Assembly: GCF_007747795.1 (NCBI RefSeq)
Contig: NZ_CP036275.1
Location: 7,370,001 to 7,434,000 of the forward strand
DNA: 64,000 nt
From: Maioricimonas rarisocia
GTDB lineage: Bacteria > Planctomycetota > Planctomycetia > Planctomycetales > Planctomycetaceae
Direction: 5' to 3'
This document shows, piece by piece, positions 41,833-50,700 of the stretch. How positions within the stretch are numbered: the first letter of the stretch is position 1; every line of letters begins with the position of its first letter. The notes beneath the pieces were generated by a model. That model had not been told where the DNA came from, did not search any database, and saw nothing but the letters and a program-made list of their open reading frames with translations. Position numbers and translations under genes: made by a program.

Positions 41833-42403
41833 CGGCAGTCGATCCGCGACTGAAAGTTGAGCTCCGACAGGTGTGAATGCGCTCTGAAGCAAGTCCCGGT
41901 CTACGACACGCCCTGGTAAGTCGACGACAGTCACTCAAAGACTCCGACCACCTCTCCTCGAGTCGACTCGTGGTCTTGGCTTCCGTGGTCCGAGAATCAT
42001 GATCCACTTCCCTTCGCCAACCAAGGACGAAGGCCGCCCCCCTCTTCTGCGCTGAACCGCCGTCAACAACTTCTGTCTGGCACGTCACCCGAATGATTAT
42101 GATCACGTCGAACAGTTGCTGGACCATTCTCGGTGGAAACGTCTCTTGCCAGTGCTGCGGGTTCCCTTGCTACAGCAACTCTGTGAGGAATTGGTCTCTA
42201 ATTGCGAAGAGGAACTGAAGCGAATGCTGCGTGGCAAGCGGGCCGCGAAGCACGTTCCGCTGTCGGAAAAACACTTCTGGTTCCGGCTGCTGCGCCGTCG
42301 CGACCGAAGGCCCGTGGCATCGTCGCACAGGCAGCGGTACAGTGGAACGACCCCGTCTCGCCGCAACTCATCCTGTCGATCGACCTTCAGTCGAGGCACC
42401 GCC
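41833..42403. other. Gap upstream of the NACHT gene, with a possible coding remnant
   Basis: 571 bp. Within it, about 42098-42310 on the plus strand, a stretch open in the same frame as the next gene encodes protein-like sequence (VPLLQQLCEELVSNCEEELK, then RMLRGKRAAKHVPLSEKHFW). It has no usable start and degrades into low-quality sequence before the next gene's ATG. It may be the broken end of an older gene. No RNA gene seen. Confidence 0.45.
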
Positions 42404-44872
42404 ATGCCGCGTCGCGACCTCACGTTTCGCGTGTTCGTCAGTTCGACCTTCAGCGACTTTCTCCGCGAACGTCACGCCCTGCAGAACATCGTCTTCCCCC
42501 GCCTTCGTGAGTACTGCCAGCAGTCGGGGACGCGCGTGCCGGGCGTCGAGCCGCGCTTCCAGGCGATCGACCTGCGGTGGGGCGTGGCCCGCGAGGCGGC
42601 CCTCGACCAGCAGACGATGAACATCTGCCTGCAGGAACTGCATCGCTGCCAGCAGCTCTCGCCCAAGCCGAACTTCATCGTGCTGATGGGGGACCGCTAC
42701 GGCTGGATTCCATTGCCACCGGAGATCGCTGCCGACGAATTCGAGTCGCTGCTCGCTCAGATGTCCGACGACGAACGGGCGCTGATTCGGGGGAAGCAGC
42801 CCGTCGCGGCGTGGAGTGCCGACCAGACCGTTCGCCGCATCGGCTGGTACCGCAGGGACGATAACGCCGTCCCGCCGCAGTACGTGCTGCAGCCCCGCAC
42901 GATCGACTTTCCTGCGGATGCTTCTGCCAATGACCATCAGCGAATTCAGCAGGAGGAGTTTGCCGACTGGTCGCGGATCGAAGCGGCACTGTCGGCGGCC
43001 CTCACCTCTGCCATCGCCCAGGCGGGGTGGGCGGAGGATGATCCACGCCGGCCGAAGTTCGAGCACTCGGCCACTCATCAGGAGATCACGCATGGAGCCC
43101 TGGCCGTCGACGATGCGGACGAGCACGTGCTCTGCTACTTCCGCACGATCGAGGGCCTGCCGCCGAATGCTGCCGGCTATCGCGATCTGAATGCCCGGGG
43201 ACAGCAGGACGCGACCGCACTGCAGCGGCTGGGCACGTTGCGTGATGAACTGGCCGAGGCGATCCCGGAGGAACATCTCCTCGAGTACGCGGTCCAGTGG
43301 GAAGACGCCGGTGACCCCGAGAAAACGGGTGTGACGGGTGACCAGCCGGATGCCGACCTGCAGGCGTTCTGTGAGCGCGTCGAACAGGACCTCCGGCAGA
43401 TCATCGATCGCGAGCTGGACCTCTTCCAGCAGGAGGCGGCCACGCATCGCGAGCAGCGGCTGCACGCCGAGTTCACCGGGCAGCACACGACTCACTTCGT
43501 CGGCCGCGATGATCTGCTCCAGCAGATTCAGGACCACTGCACCAGTGAGACGGCTCAACCGCTCGTCATCGCGGGCGTCTCCGGATCGGGCAAGACGGCC
43601 CTGATGGCGGCCGCCGGCGAAAGGCTCGTCCAGGCTGCACCGAATGCCGTCGTGATCACGCGATTCATCGGAGCCACACCCGAGTCGACCGAACTGCGGA
43701 CGCTGCTGCGCAGCCTCTGCTGGCAGCTGGGGCTGGCGACCGGCGACGAGGGGGAGCTGCCGTCCGAACTCTCCGAACTGGCCCGCGAATTCGAGAAACG
43801 GCTCGGGGCCGCGACGGCCGATCACCCCGTCTACGTGCTGCTCGACGCGCTCGATCAGCTCAGTGCCGCAGAGAACGCACACTCGCTATGGTGGCTCCCC
43901 CGCAAGCAGCCGGAACATGGTCGCCTCGTCGTCAGTGTGCTGGAGCGCGACGACGCGTCGGGAGACGCCCACCGGGCCGCTCAGCGGATGCTGCCCGATG
44001 CTCTCGTGACGCTCCAAGCCTTCTCGCCCGCCGAGGGAGAACGGCTGCTGGACGCGTGGCTGGCTGCCGGCCAGCGCACCGTTGGGGCGAAACAGCGGGA
44101 GCGTCTGCTGGAGGGATTTCGGGGTTGCCCGTACCCACTCTATCTGCGGATTGCCGTTGATGAAGCATGCCGCTGGCACTCATGGGAAGAACCGGAACCG
44201 CTCCCGTCGGATGTGCCGGCCCTGCTCGCGGCTCTGTTTGACCGGCTCGCACTCCCGCAGAACCACGGCCGCCGGCTCGTCGAACGCAGCCTGGGCTACC
44301 TCGGTGCGGCCCGTCGTGGACTGGCCGAGGATGAACTCCTCGATGTGCTGTCCCGCGACACGGACGTTCTGGGCGAGTTCCGGGCGCGGTCGCCGGACTC
44401 ACCAGTCACCGAGCGGCTGCCGGTCGTCGTCTGGTCGCGTCTGTTTGTCGAGCTGGAGAGCAACCTGGCCGAGCGACAGGCGTACGGTGCTCCTGTGCTC
44501 TCGTTCTACCATCGACAGGTGCGGGAAGCGGTCGAGCGTTCGTTTCTGACGGAACCGGACCGGCTCCGCTCGCATCAGCATCTGGCCGACTACTTCCGCG
44601 AGCAGGACTACTGGCGGGAATCTCTGGAGCAGCAGCGGGCCCGTGCGAAGCGACTGCCGCCGACACCCCGGCCGGCCAACATCCGCAAGGTGGACGAACT
44701 GCCGTACCACGTGCTGGAAGTGGCGAAGCTGGCGGGCAAGGACGATCCCGCGTCGCCGTACTGGGATGCGGTGGCCGACCTGATGACGGACTGGCAGTTT
44801 CTCGAGGCGAAGGCGGAGGCCCAGCCGTTCGTGGAGCCGGAGGAGAGTGAGCAGGAGGAGGCGGCCTCATGA
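42404..44872 (+). CDS. DUF4062-NACHT STAND ATPase
   Basis: 822 aa from the ATG at 42404, with GAGG 7 nt upstream. Residues about 1-100 are a DUF4062 domain (LTFRVFVSSTFSDFLRERHA, NFIVLMGDRYGWIP), a TIR-related fold found at the start of many signalling NTPases. The NACHT/STAND ATPase follows: Walker A VIAGVSGSGKTALMAAAG near residue 389, Walker B YVLLDALDQL near residue 477, and a winged-helix-like region to about 700. The C-terminus (DELPYHVLEVAKL, LMTDWQFLEAKAEAQPFVEP) ends just where related single-chain proteins continue into WD40 repeats. The stop overlaps the WD40 gene as ATGA, so ATPase and sensor are made together. Probable innate-immunity-like or programmed-death switch; function inferred from architecture. 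Confidence 0.88.
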   Translation: MPRRDLTFRVFVSSTFSDFLRERHALQNIVFPRLREYCQQSGTRVPGVEPRFQAIDLRWGVAREAALDQQTMNICLQELHRCQQLSPKPNFIVLMGDRYGWIPLPPEIAADEFESLLAQMSDDERALIRGKQPVAAWSADQTVRRIGWYRRDDNAVPPQYVLQPRTIDFPADASANDHQRIQQEEFADWSRIEAALSAALTSAIAQAGWAEDDPRRPKFEHSATHQEITHGALAVDDADEHVLCYFRTIEGLPPNAAGYRDLNARGQQDATALQRLGTLRDELAEAIPEEHLLEYAVQWEDAGDPEKTGVTGDQPDADLQAFCERVEQDLRQIIDRELDLFQQEAATHREQRLHAEFTGQHTTHFVGRDDLLQQIQDHCTSETAQPLVIAGVSGSGKTALMAAAGERLVQAAPNAVVITRFIGATPESTELRTLLRSLCWQLGLATGDEGELPSELSELAREFEKRLGAATADHPVYVLLDALDQLSAAENAHSLWWLPRKQPEHGRLVVSVLERDDASGDAHRAAQRMLPDALVTLQAFSPAEGERLLDAWLAAGQRTVGAKQRERLLEGFRGCPYPLYLRIAVDEACRWHSWEEPEPLPSDVPALLAALFDRLALPQNHGRRLVERSLGYLGAARRGLAEDELLDVLSRDTDVLGEFRARSPDSPVTERLPVVVWSRLFVELESNLAERQAYGAPVLSFYHRQVREAVERSFLTEPDRLRSHQHLADYFREQDYWRESLEQQRARAKRLPPTPRPANIRKVDELPYHVLEVAKLAGKDDPASPYWDAVADLMTDWQFLEAKAEAQPFVEPEESEQEEAAS

Positions 44873-47025
44873 TCTTCGACCTCGTGCAAGACTTTGCCGA
44901 TGTACTTGATGCGATGCCGAAAGGGCATCCGCGGCGGCGAATTCTGAAGCTGCTGGACGAGGCGATCCGCCGGGACGTGCACTTCATCGACCGGCATCCG
45001 ACGACGCTGTTCCAGTGCATGTGGAACACCTGCTGGTGGTACGACTGTCCGGAGGCGGCGAAGTATTACGAGGAACCGGAGGGCGGGTGGCGTCAACCAC
45101 CACTGTGGGAGCGAGATCATGGATTGAAGCTGAGCGAGTTGCTCACTCAGTGGCGGATGGCCCGGGAAGCGACAATCCCTGAAGCTTCCTGGATAAGGTG
45201 CCTCCGTCCACCACTCGTTTACCTGGGCACTGGTCAGCTGGCAGTCTTGCGTGGGCATGAGTCAACTTGGATCTCAAGCGTCGCATTCTCACCCGATGCG
45301 AGGAAGATCGCCAGCAGCTCTGGGGACAAGACTGTTCGCGTGTGGGATGCATCGAGTAGTAAGGAACTGCTTTGTCTTCAGCATGACACAGAATGTCACA
45401 GTGTGGCGTTCTCTCCCGATGGGACAAGGATTGCCAGCGGCTCTGGGGACAATACTGTGCGGGTGTGGGATGCCGCCAGTGGTGACTTACGCACTTGCCT
45501 GGAAGGACATAAAGGCGAAGTCATCAGCGTGGCATTCTCTCCGAATGGGACTCATATTGTCAGCAGCTCCTCGGACAGCACTGTGCGCGTATGGGACATA
45601 GACAGCAGTGAGGAACTGCTTTCACTTCCCCATGACAGATGGGCCAGCAACGCTTTGTTCTCTCTCGATGGAACGCAGATCGCCTGCGGGTCCACGGATA
45701 TGACCTTACGCGCCTGGGATATTGTCAGAGGTGAGGCAGTTGTCTGTATAAAAGGGGACGCGGTCCACAGCTTGGCGTTCTCTCCCGATAGGACAAAGGT
45801 TGCTGGCGGATATAGAGACAACACCGTGCGAGTATGGGACATGACCACAGGTGCCGAACTCACAGTCCTCTGCGGGCACGAGAGAAGAGTGACCTGCATG
45901 GCCTTTTCACCAGACGGTTCACGCATTGCGAGCGGTTCCGATGACGATACCGTGCGAATGTGGGACACGGCCACTGGAACCGAGCTGGCTCTTTTCCGAC
46001 ACGAAGGGGGTGCCTTAGGTGGTGTTTGCGCCATAGCGTTCAGTTCGGATGGCAGGCGAATTGCCAGCGGTGCATCGGATAGATATGTGCGATTGTGGGA
46101 CGCGGCACATAGACAAGCCCCCACCGTCCTGCGCGAGCATACCAAGAACATCAACAGCGTAGTCTTCTCTCCCAATGGCCTTCAGATAGCTAGCGGGTCA
46201 TGGGATCATACAACACGATTGTGGAACGGAACCACAGGAGCCCCCATCACTGTCCTTCAAGGGTACACTACTGAAGTCTACAGCGTCGCTTATAGCCCAG
46301 ATGGAGGCCGGCTTTGCCTCGGATTGGGAGACAGCACAATACGTGTGTGGGACACGACCACCGGGGGCGAATTGGCTGTCCTTAACGGACACAAGCACGT
46401 CGTGAGATGTGTAGGTTTCAGTCCGGATGGGGAGCGGATCGCCAGTGGTTCAAATGACCACACGGTGCGCATGTGGAGCACGAGATCGAAAGCTGAACTT
46501 GCAGTTCTCCGAGGGCATACGAAACCAGTGAAATGCGTGCGTGTTTCTCCCGACGGTCAGTTGGTTGTTTCTGGTTCTCACGACAACACTGTGCGAGTCT
46601 GGGACGCGGTCAGCGGTGAAGCACTGGCTGTGCTTCCTGTACAGGAATCGAACATAAGAGATGTTTCGTTCAGCCTCGACGGAAAGCGAATCACCATCGG
46701 ATTAGTGGACAATACACTACAAATCTGGGAAGTATCCTCAGGCGATCGCCTAGAGATCCACACCATACGAGCCATAAGCGATGTGAGAGCGATCGCCTCC
46801 GGACCGCCACAGTTTCCGCTCCTTGCCATGGTCCGCGATCAGCTGACAGTTATCGAGACTGCTGAAAGTGGAAAGGCCGTAGCGCATTTCCCGACTGGCA
46901 TGGAGCAAATTACCACTCATCCTTCGGGACGATTATGGGCAGGAGCTGTCAACAGCCATCTGTACTTGCTGAAGCTCGAGCTGGGCATAGATCCGAAGGT
47001 CGAAAACATCGAGGGCCTCCCGTGA
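44869..47025 (+). CDS. WD40-repeat sensor protein paired with the NACHT ATPase, paralogue 2
   Basis: 718 aa. Residues 1-75 form the shared N-terminal domain (MIFDLVQDFADVLDAMPKGH, then LLDEAIRRDVHFIDRHPTTL and FQCMWNTCWWYDCPEAAKYY). From about residue 120 there are some 12 WD40 repeats of high regularity (for example VAFSPDGTRIASGSGDNTVR then VWD), enough for two propellers. Coupling to the ATPase gene by ATGA indicates a 1:1 complex. The shared domain is likely a docking module that replaces the covalent link seen in fused relatives (inference). Compared with paralogue 1, the repeats are much closer to consensus, suggesting a younger array. Its stop overlaps the GTG of the next gene. Confidence 0.88.
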   Translation: MIFDLVQDFADVLDAMPKGHPRRRILKLLDEAIRRDVHFIDRHPTTLFQCMWNTCWWYDCPEAAKYYEEPEGGWRQPPLWERDHGLKLSELLTQWRMAREATIPEASWIRCLRPPLVYLGTGQLAVLRGHESTWISSVAFSPDARKIASSSGDKTVRVWDASSSKELLCLQHDTECHSVAFSPDGTRIASGSGDNTVRVWDAASGDLRTCLEGHKGEVISVAFSPNGTHIVSSSSDSTVRVWDIDSSEELLSLPHDRWASNALFSLDGTQIACGSTDMTLRAWDIVRGEAVVCIKGDAVHSLAFSPDRTKVAGGYRDNTVRVWDMTTGAELTVLCGHERRVTCMAFSPDGSRIASGSDDDTVRMWDTATGTELALFRHEGGALGGVCAIAFSSDGRRIASGASDRYVRLWDAAHRQAPTVLREHTKNINSVVFSPNGLQIASGSWDHTTRLWNGTTGAPITVLQGYTTEVYSVAYSPDGGRLCLGLGDSTIRVWDTTTGGELAVLNGHKHVVRCVGFSPDGERIASGSNDHTVRMWSTRSKAELAVLRGHTKPVKCVRVSPDGQLVVSGSHDNTVRVWDAVSGEALAVLPVQESNIRDVSFSLDGKRITIGLVDNTLQIWEVSSGDRLEIHTIRAISDVRAIASGPPQFPLLAMVRDQLTVIETAESGKAVAHFPTGMEQITTHPSGRLWAGAVNSHLYLLKLELGIDPKVENIEGLP

Positions 47026-47426
47026 TCTTCGGCCTCGTCCACGACTTCGCCGATGTGCTGAACGCGATGCCGGAAGGGCATCCGCTGCGGCGGATTCTCA
47101 AGCTGCTGGACGAGGCGATCCGCCGTGACGTGCACTTCATCGACCGGCATCCGACGACGCTGTTCCAGTGCATGTGGAACACCTGCTGGTGGTACGACTG
47201 CCCGGAGGCGGCCAAGCACGACGAGGAGCCGGAAGGGGGAGGGCCGGCCGAAGACTCGGCTCGAGGACTGCATGCCGTTCTGGAGCAGTGGCGGAAGTGG
47301 AAGCAGCAGCGCACCTCCGGCTTCGCCTGGGTGAGGTCGCTGAGGCCGCCTCCAAAGCTTCTGCTGGAACGCAATGACGTGGTGCTGACCGGCCTCGGGC
47401 GACGGTCGGAGTGCGTTCGTTCTTGA
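47022..47426 (+). CDS. Truncated paralogue of the WD40 protein: N-terminal domain only
   Basis: 134 aa from a GTG at 47022 overlapping the previous stop (GTGA). Residues 1-75 are nearly identical to the start of paralogue 2 (VIFGLVHDFADVLNAMPEGH, FQCMWNTCWWYDCPEAAKHD). The sequence then follows the same linker (FAWVRSLRPPPKLLLERNDV) and ends in a short unrelated tail where the WD40 array should begin. It is either a decaying copy or a free docking module that could cap or regulate the ATPase. The retained start overlap favours expression. Confidence 0.7.
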   Translation: MIFGLVHDFADVLNAMPEGHPLRRILKLLDEAIRRDVHFIDRHPTTLFQCMWNTCWWYDCPEAAKHDEEPEGGGPAEDSARGLHAVLEQWRKWKQQRTSGFAWVRSLRPPPKLLLERNDVVLTGLGRRSECVRS

Positions 47427-47763
47427 AGGGGTCAAGCACGCGTAGACTCCCTCCAACCGGTTACTCCCAGTTCAGAGTATTCCGATTCTCCCGCAGCCAG
47501 CATTTTCCGGGACTGCGGTCACACTCCAGTACGACCTCGGCGGCCGACTGTACCCCTTGCCAGCAGAGGCCTTGCGACGAGCGACGCCAGCGGACTCGGG
47601 AGGCAATCCGCGGCAACGACGGCGGGGGTGAGAATTCTGCAGATTTCCTGTTGGGGAATCTGCGCTCCGTTCTCGCATGAACAGTGGGGCGAGCGATGCG
47701 CGCGTCGCCAGACGAGACCGACAGACTGCCAAGTGACCTCGCGACTCGAATCGGAGCCCCAGA
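47427..47763. other. Intergenic region before the large kinase
   Basis: 337 bp with no credible gene. It could contain the erased WD40 portion of the truncated paralogue, but I see no WD-repeat coding similarity in any frame. The kinase promoter probably lies here. Confidence 0.45.
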
Positions 47764-50700
47764 GTGAGCGACATCGAGCAGGTGGCCGCCTTCGAACAGG
47801 TTCAGACGTTGTGCCGGGAGTTTCGGCGGCAGCTCAAATCCGGCGCGCACGAGCCGATCGAGGTTTATCTCGATCGAGTCGATGGCACTTCGCGCGAGAT
47901 GCTGTTTCAGAATCTGCTGCATGTCGAGATGGAGTTCCGGCGTCGGCAGGGGGAGACCCCCTCGTCCGATGAGTACGTGGCACGCTTCCCGGAATTCTCG
48001 CAGCTGATTCGGCAGGCCTTCTTCGAGTCGACGCTGATGTCGGTTGACCCGGCGGTCGAGACTCCGGCTGATGGGCAGACACTTCTGTTCGACGCCCCCG
48101 CCGCACGAAAGCTCGGAGAATACGAACTTCTGAGGCAAGTCGGTCGCGGAGCATTTGGAGCCGTCTACGAAGCCCGGCACCTGCATCGCGGCGATGTCGT
48201 CGCACTGAAGATGTTGCCAACTGCGATCGAGGGGCAGGCGGGGTCGTCCGGGGACGCCGATCGGCTGCATAAGTTCCGCCGGGAGTTTCGTGCTCTGACC
48301 GACATCAACCATCCCAACCTGGTTGGGATGCAGTCACTGGAGGTCGACGGCCGGCAGTGGTTCCTGACCATGGATTTCGTCAAAGGGACCGACTTTCTCA
48401 GCTACGTTCGCCCGCATGGAACTGTCCACATCGATCGTCTGCGGTCGGCAACGCGACAACTCGCAGCCGGAGTGATCGCGCTGCACCAACATCAGATCGT
48501 GCACCGCGACCTGAAGCCGAGCAACGTGATGGTCGACACCGAAGGTCACGTTCTCGTGCTCGACTTCGGTCTGTTGATGGAGCAGCAGACTCACGCTGAT
48601 CTCACCGTCACGATGAGCGCCCAAGGGTTTGCCGGCACACCTCGATATGCTGCCCCCGAGCAACTGTTTGGCCAGTGCGATCCGGCATCCGACTGGTACG
48701 CGGTGGGGGTCATGCTGTTTGAAGCGTTGGCCGGCGGAGCCCCCTTCGATGGTGGGGCGTTCGAAGTGATGCGGGCCAAGCAGGCCAGCGACGCTCCGAC
48801 GCTCAGCGGCGGCGGCGATGTGCCCGCAGACCTGGCCGAACTGGTCGACGGACTTCTGCAGCGCGAGCCGCACGATCGTCCCGATTCCGACACCATCGCG
48901 CAACTGCTCGACTTCGACGTCGATTCCGGCAGTCACGACTCGACCGACTCGACTGCTGCATCGGGGAGCGACTCACGAATCTCGCTGATCGGTCGCAAGC
49001 GGCAACTCCAGTCGTTGCATGAGTCGCATCAGGCGTTGCTGCACCAACGTCAGCCGCGCGTGGTGTTCATCCACGGTCGCAGCGGGGAAGGCAAGACGAC
49101 GCTGGCGAGCGAGTTCCTGTCCGGGATTCGTCGGGACGGGTCCACGCTCGTCCTCTCCGGCCGGTGTTATGACCGCGAGTCGGTGCCGTTCAAAGCCATC
49201 GATGGTCTCATCGATGCCCTGGTCACCTTTCTGCGATCCCGGTCGGATGAGGAGGTCGAAAGCTGGCTGCCGGATGATGTGGATGCCCTCGCGCATCTGT
49301 TTCCCGTGCTGCGGCGGGTCCCGGCGGTTGCGGACCGATCGGCCATTCCCCTCCCCAACCTCGACGCGCGGCTGATTCGCAACAAGGCATTTGCCGCGTT
49401 GCGTGATGTGCTGCGAGAGATCGGCACCGCCACGCCGATCGTGCTGTTCATCGACGACCTGCAATGGGGCGACGGCGACAGCGCTGCTGTCCTGCGGGAA
49501 CTGCTGCAGCCCCCCGATGCGCCCGCAGTCATGCTCCTGGGCACGTACCGCAGCGACGAAGCGGCCGAGAGTTCGTTCCTGCAGGAGTGGTCAACACCTC
49601 CTGCAGAACGGCAACCCCGCATCGAACAACTCGAAGTCTCCGTCGAGCCGCTGACGGTGGAGCAGTGTCTGGATCTGGTGACAGCCCGGCTCGGTGCACA
49701 GGCAGCGTCGCTTCAACAGCATGTCACAGACCTCTTTCAGAGTTCGCGAGGCAACCCCTATCTTCTGGAACAGTTGCTGGAGGATTTCGACGAAGCCACC
49801 GGCCAGTTTCAGGCCGCGCCGCTTGCGGAGATTATCGACCGTCGACTCAATCGCCTGCCGCACGCCGCAGTGGGGCTGTTGCAGGTGATCGCCGTGGCGG
49901 GGCAGGCTGTGGAACTCGATGAAGTCGCCGCCGTCTCCGAAGACCCCGCCCGGACGATGGCCACCATCACCCATATGCGAAGCGAACGGCTGGTGCGTCT
50001 GATCGGTGGCGACGATCGCCCGCAGGTGGACACGTACCACGACAAGATCCGGGAAACGGTCCTGGAGAGCCTGAGCCATTCCGACCGGCGCCGACTGCAT
50101 CTGCGATTCGTCGAGTACCTGGAACAGGCAGCGACTCCGTCTGCCGGCGAGATCCCGGGAGATCACCTCACCGGGGCCATTCATCCTCGTCTGTACGACC
50201 TGGCCTTTCACCTTGCCGAAGCGGACGACCCGCGAGCGTTCGGCTATCAGCTTGCCGCCGGGGAATCCGCGGTGCGTGAACACGCCATGGAGACGGCCCG
50301 TGAGTATCTGACGACGGCGGAACGCCTGCTGCCGGCCGACGCCGACCGTGCGACACGTTTCCGACTGCAGTTCGCGCAAGCCGAGGCCTCCCAGGGCCTC
50401 GATCAACTGGATGATGCCAGGCGGTACTATGAGCGAGCCCTCCCGCTGGCGGCCACAGACATCGATACCGCCCGATGTCAGTATGGGATTGGCAGTGGGC
50501 TCGCGCGTCGCGGCGAGATGCAGGCCGCCCAGGCCCCTCTCGACCGCGCACTCGCACTGTTGGGAGAACCGGTTCCGCGAACCGCCGTGGGAAAGCTGGC
50601 GCGGTCAATGGGGTCTGTTTTCGAGTTCCACGTGATCCCCACACGGCTGCTCATGCGTATTTATCCCCGCATGAGTGACCCGGAGATGCAATCGCTGCTC

